DNA of 64,000 nucleotides from Megamerina dolium. Its lineage: Eukaryota > Arthropoda > Insecta > Diptera > Megamerinidae. The stretch is from contig OY978527.1 in NCBI GenBank assembly GCA_963854835.1, forward strand, positions 21,248,557 to 21,312,556. Reading direction: 5' to 3'. A program made the translations under genes and the position numbers. Every line of letters begins with the position of its first letter. Position 1 is the stretch's first letter. The notes beneath the pieces were generated by a model. That model made no database searches. It worked only from the letters and a program-made list of their open reading frames with translations, and had not been told where the DNA came from. Shown here one piece after another: positions 11,822 through 21,564 of the stretch.

Positions 11822-12445
11822 GATAATGTCATCGAGGTACACCAAGCACGTTTTCCAGTGTAGTCCTCTGAGTACACGCTCCATTAGACGTTCGAAAGTA
11901 GCTGGCGCATTACATAAACCAAATGGCATGACTGTAAATTGCCATAGACCATCGCCAATACTGAAAGCTGTTTTCTCCTTGTATTCCTTATCAAGTTCCA
12001 CTTGCCAGTAACCACTTTGCAAATCAAGAGTTGAGAACCACTTCGCACCAGATAGTGTGTCCAGAGTGTCATCGATTCTTGGCAGTGGATAGCTGTCTTT
12101 TTTCGTAATATCATTCAGCTTTCTGTAATCCACACAGAATCGAGTACTTCCATCCTTCTTCTTTACCAGCACAACTGGTGAACTCCATGGACTCGCTGAT
12201 GGTTCAATAACACCTTGTTTCTGCATATCGGAAATCAGCTTAATGGCTTCGTCTCTTTTAGCCAATGGAACTCGTCGTGGTGTTTGACGAATTGGTCTAG
12301 AATCACCGGTGTCAATGTGATGCTTCACAATGGTTGTCCGTCCTCCCGTTTTTCCATTTGAAGAAAAGATTGAACTATACTTCTCCAATAGTTGTAGAGC
12401 CTTTTCTTTTTGCTGGTTGGTAAGCACACCTGCCCATTCTTCCAT
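11756..12445 (-). pseudogene. gypsy copy 2 reverse transcriptase, first part
   Basis: A 229-codon frame with the conserved RT blocks: [49 protein letters not shown], the TVMPFGLCNAPATFERLME block and YLDDIIVMGK. It terminates at a TAA in the extra copy of a 137-bp tandem duplication (11548-11821). RT palm residues are intact, making this the best-preserved RT of the two gypsy copies. Confidence 0.8.
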
Positions 12446-12535
12446 CTGCGCTTTTAATTCTGCTCTATCAGTTCCTGATCTTCCACTTTTTATCGACGAA
12501 CCCTTTTCGCAGTCTACTACGGCAGTAACTTCCTA

Positions 12536-13156
12536 TCAATGACCAATAACCATTTTTTTCTTCACAACTGTAGATGTATTAGTTGGATTTAATATTCGCA
12601 CCGGTACTATTCCATTTTCTTTAGGTTCTACTAACGTCCTGCCAAGTATGATGTTTTTATTTTGTATTTCTTTATCTGCTTCCACTGACCACAAATTGCC
12701 TGTCCCATCATCCACATTTATCTGTGCCCAAATCACCGCTTCTGATTTTGCTGGAACCTCTTGGCGTTGACATGCCAGTACTCGTTTGATGTTTCCACTC
12801 CGCTTGTAACCGATGTTCAATGGTAATTCGACATTTGCATAACGTAGTATCCGTTGATTTAAATCTAACGTAAATCCGTTGTCAATCATAAAATCAACAC
12901 CAATTATTACGTCATCGATGATGTCGGCCACAATGAATTCATGTTCCCAAGTGCAATTTCCAATAGATATTCGTTTCTTTATCTTGCCCAGAATTTGTGC
13001 ATCCTCACCCGTTGTTGTACGCAATTTTATTCCCTTAGCCTCCATAGCTTGCCTCAGCCTCACCAGCAGTTCCGCCTTTGCACCTGATGACGATAGATTC
13101 ATCTCTACCAACAGCTTTTTAAGCTGGTCCACTTTTAGTTGGTCAATTTTCACCAT
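12536..13156 (-). pseudogene. gypsy copy 2 gag start fused to protease remnant
   Basis: A 206-codon open frame. The first ~38 residues match the SAP-like Gag start of copy 1 (VDQLKKLLVEMNLSSS). They are joined in frame to a protease-proximal segment with DDVIIGVDFMIDNGF and the following linker that leads into RT. Capsid, zinc knuckle and protease catalytic Asp are all missing, so the open frame results from a large in-frame deletion and not from a functional gene. A shift near 12540 separates it from the RT part. Confidence 0.75.
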
Positions 13157-13163
13157 CTTTACA

Positions 13164-13183
13164 GAATCCCACTTCTGACACCA
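13164..13183 (-). other. Primer-binding site of gypsy copy 2
   Basis: Identical to the 20-mer at 5570-5589 on the opposite strand and placed two bases from the LTR end, again complementary to tRNA-Leu. Confidence 0.75.
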
Positions 13184-13185
13184 AT

Positions 13186-13470
13186 TGTTAGGTTTTTATT
13201 CTGTGAGCGTTTAATTCTATTTGAATTACCTTGTTCGATCACTGGATTCTGTTAATGATAACTGCAACACTTATTTTATACAACTATATACAGCAACAAT
13301 TTATTTAATAAACTCTATTTACAATCAACTCTGTTTATAATCAACTATTACAATAACACTTTAATGTACTGGCAACTTTTGCCTCTGTATAGATGTTTGC
13401 GCAGTCACGTTTGGAATTCGATTGATTGTCACTTCTCAACACTGGCTCTATTTATACTCTGTTGGCAACA
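13186..13470 (-). repeat. 5' LTR of gypsy copy 2
   Basis: Read on the minus strand it starts TGTTGCCAACA and ends CCTAACA, giving the TG..CA ends expected of an LTR. A TATAAATA box lies 15 bases in. The LTR is followed by AT and the primer-binding site. About 285 bp is short but within the range of this group. The outer end abuts a (TA)n array, so no host duplication can be checked. Confidence 0.72.
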
Positions 13471-13474
13471 CCCC

Positions 13475-13844
<370 letters not shown>

Positions 13845-13878
13845 TTTAAGTTCAAACTAAAAACAAAGTAAGTTGATT

Positions 13879-14897
13879 TTAATATTTAGTATGACATCCC
13901 TTAGCGTTAATGACAGCCTGGAGTCTATTTGGCATTGAATCCACCAATTTTTGAGTGATGTCTGGTGTGATTTTTTTCCATTCCTCCATTAGTACCTTCT
14001 TTAGGTCTTGCTTATTAGAAATCTTGTGTGTTCTTATTTTATTGTCCAAAATAGACCAAAGATTTTCAATCACATTCATGTCAGATGACTGTGGTGGTGG
14101 AGACATCAAGTGTGGGCAGTTCCAAATAAGCCAAGATTGCAAATCCCAGATTTATGTTTTGGGTCATTATCTTGGTAGTACCGAAATTCTTCCCGCAAAC
14201 CCAGTTTGTCTGCACTTTGAAGTAAATTGTTTTTCAGAATCTCGAGGTACTTCATTTTGTCCATTGTTCCCTCAATAAAAACCAATTTACCTACTCCGGC
14301 TGCTGACATACAGGCCCAAACCATCACGCTACCGCCACCATGCTTCACTGTGGGCTTAAGGTTCTCCTTGTTTAGCTCGGTATTCGCTTTACGCCAAACA
14401 TATGACATTCCGTCCGAGCCAAAAATATTAAACTTAGACTCATCCGCGAAAATAACGGTATTCCAGAACGCAGGAGTATTAATAATATGCTCTTTGGCGA
14501 AGTCAAGTCGGCGTTGTATATTCATTTTCGAAATGAATGGTTTCTTTCGGGCTACTCGACCGTTCAAGTCATGATTGCGCAGCACACGTCGGACAGTTTC
14601 AGCACTGGATGATTTTCCTATTTCACGCTGAACCTCTGCAGCCAACTTCGGAGCGGATAACTTTGGATTTTTCTTAATTTTTCGTACAATATAACGCTCG
14701 TCTGATGCGTTGAAAATCTTATTAGGTGCTTCTCTGCCCTTGTTCTCCAACCGATTTTCGCGAACGAAGCGTTGAATGATGTATTGGACAGTTGAGGCAC
14801 TTAAATTTGTCATTTCAGCAATTTTTCGCACACTCTGACCTTTCCTAAAATGGTTAATTACCAGTTTACGCTGTTCCATCGTTGTACGATGACCCAT
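13879..14897 (-). pseudogene. Tc1-family transposase (DD34E), one frameshift
   Basis: Cuts and pastes the element at TA sites. From the Met at 14897: paired-like helix-turn-helix domains (REIAEMT-like region, about residues 1-110), then the catalytic core with VIFADESKFN (first Asp), YYQDNDPKH (second Asp) and SDMNVIENLW (Glu). The frame shifts at about 14143, between the second Asp and the final Glu, and continues in the frame that ends at 13879. Total length, about 340 codons, is normal for Tc1. Apart from the shift, no stop is seen, so the copy is fairly young. The SPDLNPIE signature is changed to SSDMNVIE. Confidence 0.88.
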
Positions 14898-15046
14898 AAA
14901 GCTAAATGTTTAATTTACAGCACTTTAACTATTTAAAATAATAATAATAAAAATTGTTATAATAGTTAAAAAGGTCCAAAAACTCATACAATTCAAAAAA
15001 ACTTTGTAACTGCGCGGCAGAATGAAACTTACTTACATTGAAGTTT

Positions 15047-15265
15047 GTGTACGAAATAAGATGTGAGCTGAAAATCAGCTGATCAATAGTTTTTCTCTCT
15101 TGCATGACAAAAAGAACAATTTTTGGGGTTCCCCGTTTTCTTATTAGGTTTACTAAACACATACACAGACATCTACATTCAAAACTTATCGATAAGTTTT
15201 TTAGTTTCGATGTTACAGCCATTTACATAAAAATATATACACTGTACGAAATAAGCTGTGAGCCA

Positions 15266-15268
<3 letters not shown>
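15047..15268 (-). repeat. Right IR/DR of Tc1 element
   Basis: The outer site 15241-15268 mirrors the left end. The inner site 15047-15070 (GTGTACGAAATAAGATGTGA) is slightly diverged from the other three copies. Confidence 0.78.

Positions 15269-15334
<66 letters not shown>
15269..15334. repeat. (TA)n array, right of Tc1
   Basis: Continuation of the array interrupted by the Tc1 insertion. Confidence 0.93.
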
Positions 15335-15340
<6 letters not shown>

Positions 15341-15356
15341 CATATATATCTATACC

Positions 15357-15630
15357 CAGCAGCAAATTCCCAACATAAGACATTATAAAACAGCTTTGTA
15401 GCAACTGAAATCCAGATCTCAGTATCGCTTTATGTATATTTCTTCTAAAAGTCCTTCTCGAGAAGAGAGCTGGTAATGTCCCAGTAGCAAATTTGTCAAT
15501 ACCTTGCCAACATAAGACATTATAGGACAGCTTTGATGGAAGTGAAATCCACATCTCAGTATCGCTGTATGCATACTTCTTCCAAAAGTCCTTTTTGAAA
15601 AGAAAGCAGGTAATGTTTTCAGCAAATAAA
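15357..15630. repeat. Two-unit tandem repeat, ~140 bp
   Basis: Two diverged units share the words AACATAAGACATTATA (15372 and 15519), ATCTCAGTATCGCT and GGTAATGT (15472 and 15609). A partial third start, CAGCAAAT, follows at 15620. Spacing between units is 137-147 bp because of small indels. Function unknown; not coding. Confidence 0.7.
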
Positions 15631-15701
15631 TTGAAATGACCTACACAAATACTCATAACTTTCAATTGATTTGGTATTAGTACACATCTAGATTAATTAA
15701 A

Positions 15702-15768
15702 TGCTAGAGCGATGGTGCAACCGTTGGCTTTGGAACCGGCAGATCGTGAGTTCAAATCTAGACGGGGG
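15702..15768 (+). repeat. tRNA-like sequence, possibly a SINE head relic
   Basis: AGAGCGATGG...GGCTTTGGAACC...GTGAGTTCAAATCTAG has a tRNA-like order, with a B-box-like GAGTTCAAATC. The arms do not pair well, so it is not a functional tRNA gene. It could be chance or a decayed tRNA-derived element. Confidence 0.3.
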
Positions 15769-15902
15769 TATTTTTAAATTTATATATTTCTTTTTCATTT
15801 TGGAAATAATATATTTGACAAAAAATTCAAAAAATGTTTAATAATTTTTCGAGAAAATTATTTATATAATCACATTAGTCAACAATATTGTAGTATGATA
15901 TT

Positions 15903-15955
15903 CGGTAAAGTGCTAGCTTTGCAATAGGGGAACCCGTGTTCGAACCCAGAAATTA
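15903..15955 (+). repeat. Second tRNA-like sequence with strong B box
   Basis: CGGTAAAGTGCTAGCTTTGCAA resembles the D-arm to anticodon part of a tRNA-Ala. GTGTTCGAACCCAG is a good pol III B box. The A-box side and acceptor stem are not recognisable. Probably a pseudogene or SINE piece. Confidence 0.35.
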
Positions 15956-16207
15956 ATCGAGAGAATTTTTGTTTGTTTTAGATACATGTTTTCATCACAT
16001 TTTGCATTGAATGAAAAAATTTTGGCATTACCGGAGTGCTTGAAAAAGCACTGAAAAGCTATTCTATGGAATGCGCTCAAATATGCCCCGTTTCATATGA
16101 AAAAGAATAAAAGATAGAATCCATAGAATCCAGATGATAAGGGCTTCTGGATCCCAAAAAGGGGTTCTGTAATCGCTCCTTCCATTTTCTATTGGATATG
16201 TATACGA

Positions 16208-16356
<149 letters not shown>

Positions 16357-16706
16357 TATGTGGCACTTAAAGCCCCAAAGGGCTCATTGGCCGAGCTTCT
16401 CTTCCATTACTGTTGTGCGTCTTAAATTTTGGACAATATTAGAATGGACCTACTTATTTTAGCCGGTTCCGAACGGCAGAACACTTGTGACATCACTTTT
16501 TTCTGAGCTTTGTCACAGAGTTCTTTTTAGAAGCTTTTTCATGGCAAGTTGTTACTGTCGGAAGAATTGCCAATTGCTTGCCGACAGGTGGATACCGTTC
16601 GAAAGAAAAATCTTTTCGATATTAAATTTGTTATGCATCAGCCGGGTATTGAACCACGACCTACAGATCAGAAGGCGAACACACTAACCACTGAGCTACG
16701 GCACCC
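16357..16706 (-). mobile_element. tRNA-derived SINE, copy S1 (longest)
   Basis: On the minus strand it begins GGGTGCCGTAGCTCAGTGG (pol III A box) and has the B box GGTTCAATACC about 35 bp further on, so it would be transcribed by RNA polymerase III from its own head. A non-tRNA body of about 250 bp follows and ends in a GCCC..GGGC / GTGGCAC..GTGCCAC-type hairpin, then AT-rich tail. About 350 bp in total. Four further copies occur in this window. It encodes nothing and must rely on a LINE for mobility. (TA)n DNA lies on both sides. Confidence 0.85.
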
Positions 16707-16707
16707 A

Positions 16708-16726
16708 CATATATTTATATATATTA

Positions 16727-16820
<94 letters not shown>
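16708..16820. repeat. (TA)n array, 5' side of SINE S1
   Basis: AT-alternating DNA beginning immediately at the SINE 5' end. Confidence 0.9.
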
Positions 16821-16929
16821 GTGTTCTTCATAACCGAGTGGTCAAAGCATTTATTGTTTCTGGTGATTGCAACTAATTGACGTTAAGCTTCCTCATTTAT
16901 CCTTTGCTACGCACAAACGTGTTCGCACC

Positions 16930-17890
16930 TTAGCTGCAACAAGGTAGTGATCCGAGTCCATGTTGGCACCACGGATCGATTCAACGTATATCACACTAGA
17001 AGCATGCCTTCCATCAATCACCACTTATCAATTTGGTTTTTCGTTCGCTGATCTGGAGACAACTATGTCGCTTTGTGGATATCGATATGCTGAAATCTGG
17101 TACTACCAATTACCATGTTTGCTGCGGGGAAGTCGATCAGCCTCATTTCGTGGGTGGCATTGAAGTCGCCAAGCACGAGTTTGATATCGTGGCGGAGTCA
17201 GCGGTCATAAACCTCTACGAGGCTCTGAAAGTAGGTCTCTTTGGTCGCATCGACCAAAACGTTAACTTTAAAATATTTTGCCTTAATGTTGCCAGCCGCC
17301 CCTTCATAGATGTGTTCTGCGAGACAAGATGTCACTGTTACTGACAACAAATCCACATTCGACTTTGTGAAGCTCCGCATGGCAACTGTAAAATAACTAT
17401 ATCACAGGATGCTCCTTTGGAGCAACCTTGTCCGTTCATCGCATTTCCTGAAGTGCGATGGTTTCAGCCTTGTATTTTTCGAGGACATCAACCAGCTGGA
17501 TAGAGGCACCTTCCATATAGAAGGACCGGACATTCCAAGTGCATATCCGTAAATCGTGCTCCTTATTTCGTTTACGGGTTCATCAACAAAAGGGTTGGTC
17601 CTTAGGCGAGACGCAGTTTGATTTTCCATTGTGTGAGAGGTTTTATGTGGTGGGTCCCAAGTCCAACGCACAGCCTCTAACCGAGGAGGTTCACGCCACT
17701 CACTTTCAGTGGGTGCCAAAAAGACGTTGTCCGATGGACCCCCATGACCACAGAACAAACTACATGACATCCAATGAGTTGCTATGAGTTCAACAAGGAT
17801 TGCGCTAGCCTCACCCGGTTGACCGAGTTAGACACGTTACCTTGCGAAAACACCACCAGACCACCGTGAAGGCTGTAACCGAAACTAAAC
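16930..17890 (-). pseudogene. RTE-like LINE copy D: leader and endonuclease, antisense
   Basis: Minus-strand relic of the 5' part of the LINE family that also occurs as copies A-C. Reading leftwards from 17890: an untranslated or leader region with EPPRLEAVRW; the start of the APE-type endonuclease, ICTWNVRSFYMEGA, near 17540; VLEKYKAETIALQEMR with a TGA in place of Trp near 17460; then decayed endonuclease to about 16930. The Asn of WNVRS belongs to the active site. RT and 3' end are absent. It is the only copy here that keeps the leader. Confidence 0.75.
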
Positions 17891-18714
17891 CTAATACAGT
17901 AGTTTCGTTTCTTACAGATTCCCTAAATTATGACTGAAATTAATCTTATAATAGGAGTCTCCCGATTTCAACCAGAACTTTTCAAAATTAGAAGTTATAG
18001 ATCAACTCAGCAAATGAAAGCGATTTCTTCTAAAAAAAAGGTCTATAGAACCAGCAAATGAGGAACCCAAAAAATTTTGTTGCTTTGTGATGATATATAT
18101 TTCACCGGTCGTTAGTAATTCTTGATTGTTGGAACCAATTGGGTCCAACAGTCGAATGGATCCAATATGGAAGAAAATTATATCGAAAAAAAAAATTTTA
18201 AGCAAATTATTTTTATTAAAATGTCCAAAGCAACTCTTATTTTGAAAGTAAAAGCGCCTCACACAAAATTTAGTTAATCTCATGTGGGTTTTACTAACTT
18301 AAATACAATGAAATTATTTAATTTTTATTCACACATTAGAAAACACTCTACTGAATGCGGCGCTCGTTTTCGCATTTTATCTCTCTTTGTTTATTGGTCA
18401 TTTTGAAATAAATAAATGCATGCACATGAAAATATTTTACCATATATACTTATATTTATTCGATTGCGCTTTTCATATGGAATTTGCTGTTTTGTTTCTT
18501 ATCATATTCACAACTACGACAAGTAACAGCTATGATAAGTAAAATGCTATCATAGTAACAATAATCAAATAAGTTAATACTGAGACAAACATACACACAC
18601 ATACACCAATACTAATAAGTGAACATAATATATAGATACTTGAGAGCGTAGCTAATAATTCAACGTGCCCAAAAAAAATGTACAGAGCCAAAAACTCGAA
18701 ACAGCCCATGTTAT
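17891..18714. other. AT-rich DNA, no gene seen
   Basis: Open frames near 18002-18283 and 18530-18733 have no domain and low-complexity composition. No element ends found. Confidence 0.5.
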
Positions 18715-18844
18715 AGCCTAGACAAACGAACAAAATTAATTTACATTAAGAAGCATAAATGCACATTTGAAATTCACAGTGACAGACGTCAACTTTGTGC
18801 ATTTAGACATCTGATTTTGAAGTCTTGAAAATAGTCAAATTAAA

Positions 18845-18913
18845 ATGGATAAAAGAAAAATTTTATTGGCGATTTTGCTATTTTTAGAAATTCAGCAATT
18901 CTATTGCTATTAA
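18845..18913 (+). pseudogene. Possible Harbinger transposase N-terminal stub
   Basis: A 22-codon frame beginning MDKRKILLAILLFLEIQQ and ending in TAA. A Met, a basic patch and a run of Leu/Ile is how many insect PIF/Harbinger transposases begin, but the frame is too short for proof. Its position near the left inverted end and its orientation towards the Myb-like frame are the main support. Confidence 0.3.
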
Positions 18914-19050
18914 ATAAATTATAAAATAATACAATGCAACTAAAAGCTATATTAGATTGTAACGCAATACTACGAGCCTACGGGAGATTTGGAAATTCGT
19001 AAGTTTAAACAAGTATTTTTATTTGGTCTTCAATTCATAAATTGTGCCTT

Positions 19051-19221
19051 TTAAGGACCGGAGTGTGTCATTTTGGGAGCACGACGTCCATGCAATATAT
19101 CTGCATATATATGCAGATTGCGTCTGGTGCGACGTAAATCTCCGGCCCGTTCAACCCACAAGTCCAACAACTTGATTTCATCGCTGGTACACCAGACTTT
19201 TCGATGGTTGTTTTCTGCCAT
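19051..19221 (-). pseudogene. Myb/SANT-like DNA-binding domain start
   Basis: A 56-codon frame with KVWCTSDEIKLLDLWVER, then DLRRTRRNLHIYADI and GRRAPK. The spaced Trp, the acidic-basic helix and the final Y-A-D-I pattern fit the first two helices of a Myb/SANT-like (trihelix or MADF-type) domain. In Harbinger elements such a protein accompanies the transposase and helps it bind the ends. The frame stops before the third helix would finish, so the copy is truncated. An exon of an unknown host gene is the alternative, but the surrounding inverted ends argue against it. Confidence 0.5.
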
Positions 19222-19545
19222 CTAAAAAAGAAAAAAAAATTGTTTTGTTAATATACATAATTGCATATATATTGTAACAAAAATAGCTTACTTCTCTTGT
19301 TGCGTTTTTTTCGTTATTTTAATTTCTTTTCTTCTTCTTACTGTCAATGCAAATCACCATTCACCATAGCAACCAAATGCCAATTTTTAACGGAGTTGCC
19401 ATGTCGAAATTAGTAAATTCAGCTAAATGCATGAACATTTTGTGCATTTATTATGGCGTTAATGTGCATTTGGATAAAGCAAATGCATGAGTTAATGTGC
19501 ATTAAGGCTGTTAATGCAAATTAAGGCTGCCGACCTATTACCCTA

Positions 19546-19969
19546 TCTATAACTGTATATTCTTGTAATGAAGGTAAATTTAATTATGGAACTAAATGTT
19601 TTTAAGAAGAAGACATATTTGACGCTGGAAGAATATATATTAGAATTATCTGAAATCATCACAAAAGAGAGGCTCCAAAGATATAGAAAATTTTATAAAT
19701 TCTTTAACAGTGTCATCGCTTTTATTTAAACAAATATTGAAATATTTCGACGAACTTAAGCAAATCTACCTGGACACCTGTACACTATTAGAGATGGACA
19801 TGATCTATCAATTACCACGCTTCAATCAAAAAGGCTAATCTCGAATTTTAGTTATATTCAAATCCATAATAACTTACTTAATGTTTAAGTTAAGAAAACC
19901 AGATGTAGTACATAGTTTAAAATTGTAGTGAGAAATAAACCCGCAAAAGATTAATAATTCACTTATCCG
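19546..19969. other. AT-rich DNA, no gene seen
   Basis: No element ends and no open frame of note. Confidence 0.45.
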
Positions 19970-20720
19970 ATTTCATGTAGACCCCAATCAAAGTCACGGG
20001 GTTTTTCTAAATTCTGAACCGCTATAACTTACTTAATCTTCGGGCTAGAAGATTAATATAGTTGGGAAAAATAATTTCGCAAGAAATAGCCTCGTCCTCT
20101 ATTTCATGCATTGTTATTATTATTATTAGAGGGTTGTATTGCACTGCGACCCTAGGTCTATTGTTCACCCCATCATGGTTTAGAGTATTTCTCTAAGTCC
20201 AGCATCCATAAGGAAGTTTAGTATAGATCCTACCCTAATGGACTTCTGGAGATTTTCCGGTATTATAAATTTACAAAACCTCAATTTTGTAAATTTTAAA
20301 CCGCCATACTGTACTTTGTCTGCGATCCAAGATGATAATTTTTAGCATGTATAATAATAGTTATAATCTAGTTAAAATAACTTTTAATAGATAGATATTT
20401 TACAAGCCGCGTTCCCTATTTCATATAGCTCCCATACAATGTTCGGAATATTTTAAATTTTCAATCCGCTATAATTTATTTATTCTGTCATCTAGGACGA
20501 TCATATTTAACATGTAGATTAGGGAAATAATTTTTACAAGAAATTATTTATAGTTCCCATACAAAATCTCACTTTTTTTAAACATTTTGAACCGCCATAA
20601 CGTAGTTAGTCTTCTATCTAAAATGACCATATTTGACACCTCAATTAACATAAGAGAAAAAAATAACTTCTCAAGAAATGAGCGAGCCGCATCCACTATT
20701 TGTTGTAGCGGCTCTACAAA
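19970..20720. repeat. Decayed tandem array, ~4 units of 135-165 bp
   Basis: Units repeat the series: ATTTCATGTAGC/ATTTCATATAGCTCCCATAC, then AACCGC(T/C)ATAA near 20029, 20300, 20467 and 20591, then a CAT(A)TTTAACATGTAG-like word, then ACAAGAAAT/GCAAGAAATAG. An unrelated stretch at about 20115-20270 separates the first unit from the others. Units are strongly diverged, so the array is old. Similar ATTTCAT..CCCATAC blocks occur in other fly genomes as dispersed repeats, as far as I recall. Confidence 0.6.
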
Positions 20721-21476
20721 ATCACCCATATGACCCACTTAATGATGTTGCTATATACCAACATATAAAGAAGCCAAAAGAGCCAATTGAAATTGATGAT
20801 GTGCAGCTCCGTACTATATAATACTCGTGCTCAAGTTTACCAGTAGTGTACGCCTATCTAGCCTAACTGACTGGGTAGATAATGATTTACTTTGTTTTTT
20901 GATTTTTTAATTTTTTATTGTATTTGAGCTTTACTTGTAGGTACTCATAGTACCTATATTTATGTACATATTTATGTATGTACCTTTGTTTGTAAGTATG
21001 TACAAATTATATGTACATTAATTCAATAAAGTTCTATATGCGTTGATTTATTTTATTTGTATTGTTATTGTCTGTCAATTTTTAACAACAACAAACAGTT
21101 ATTAAGACCCGCGTACAACATTCTTTCCCATTTAGTTTGGCGCTATAATTCTAACAGCGCGGATGTCAATATTGTCTACTTTTTTTTCGAAATACAAAAC
21201 TTTAGAAAATTTTGCATATGTGCTTGTGAATGTATGATTGCATACGTGCTTGTGGATGTAAAAAGAATAAATATAAAAAAAATATATTTTCATTTGCAAA
21301 TTTTCTCATGCCATATGAGAAATTGGCAATGTAAATAAATATCATTTGTTCATAGTGTTTACGCATGCGTAAACGTAAATTACAGTTATTTGAAAGTGTT
21401 TTCAAAATCATTTCAAAAATTTATATTTAATATAAAACGTTAAAGACAATTTGAAGTGTGCTACACTCTCTGCAAA
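20721..21476. other. Upstream region of the host gene
   Basis: AT-rich, no transposon ends recognised. TATAAAAC occurs at 21431-21438, 39-46 bases before the start codon, which is close for a TATA box, so the true promoter and 5' UTR may lie further upstream. No further coding sequence seen. Confidence 0.35.
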
Positions 21477-21558
21477 ATGCAGGAAAGAATTGCGATTCAT
21501 ATGGGCTTCACTGTTTTACTACTTTTAACCGCAACAATACATTTTACAAATTGCAATG
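21477..21558 (+). CDS. Host gene, coding exon 1 (signal peptide)
   Basis: Starts at an ATG in the good fly context GCAAAATG and runs for 27 codons plus one base to a GTATGA donor at 21559. The peptide has a short N-terminal stretch with Arg and His, then a hydrophobic core GFTVLLLLTATIHF, then a polar end with Cys-Asn: a typical secretory signal. The exon ends in phase 1, which is also the phase of the exon at 60295. Joining them keeps the frame open with the junction residue Glu. I do not recognise the protein. The exon is too short for family assignment, and it was found because of the exon-2 match, context and donor. Confidence 0.68.
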
Positions 21559-21564
21559 GTATGA

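Larger units (their letters stand above)
10060..13470 (-). mobile_element. Ty3/gypsy copy 2, inverted, tail to tail with copy 1
   Basis: Same family as the element at 5478-10059 but on the minus strand. It has a complete-looking 285-bp 5' LTR (13186-13470), a primer-binding site, a gag start fused to the protease remnant, RT, RNase H and integrase. It is cut off at 10060 inside the region just after the integrase core, at a GCGAAAAGCG word that also occurs in copy 1 (9895-9904). That suggests a microhomology join. Most of gag is missing: after about 40 codons the sequence jumps to the protease region near 13025. Confidence 0.88.
18715..19545. mobile_element. Harbinger-like deletion derivative
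   Basis: About 830 bp with inverted ends. ATTAATTTACATTAAG near 18735 matches, on the other strand, TTAATTTGCATTAAC near 19526, and the similarity continues through TAAATGCACATTT for about 34 bp at roughly 75% identity. Inside lie two short frames pointing at each other: a possible transposase start on the left and a Myb/SANT-like start on the right. Two-gene PIF/Harbinger elements carry exactly this pair. The AGCCTAGAC terminal word and the CGGCAGCCTTAATT word recur in the MITEs at 29462 and 49364. Confidence 0.5.

Noticed and set aside
5478..13470. Endogenous retrovirus with envelope
   Set aside because: No frame with envelope features follows or precedes pol in either copy; both end in the integrase region.
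21431..21438. TATA box for the host gene
   Set aside because: Only about 40 bases before the start codon, leaving almost no 5' UTR; TATAAAA words are frequent by chance here.
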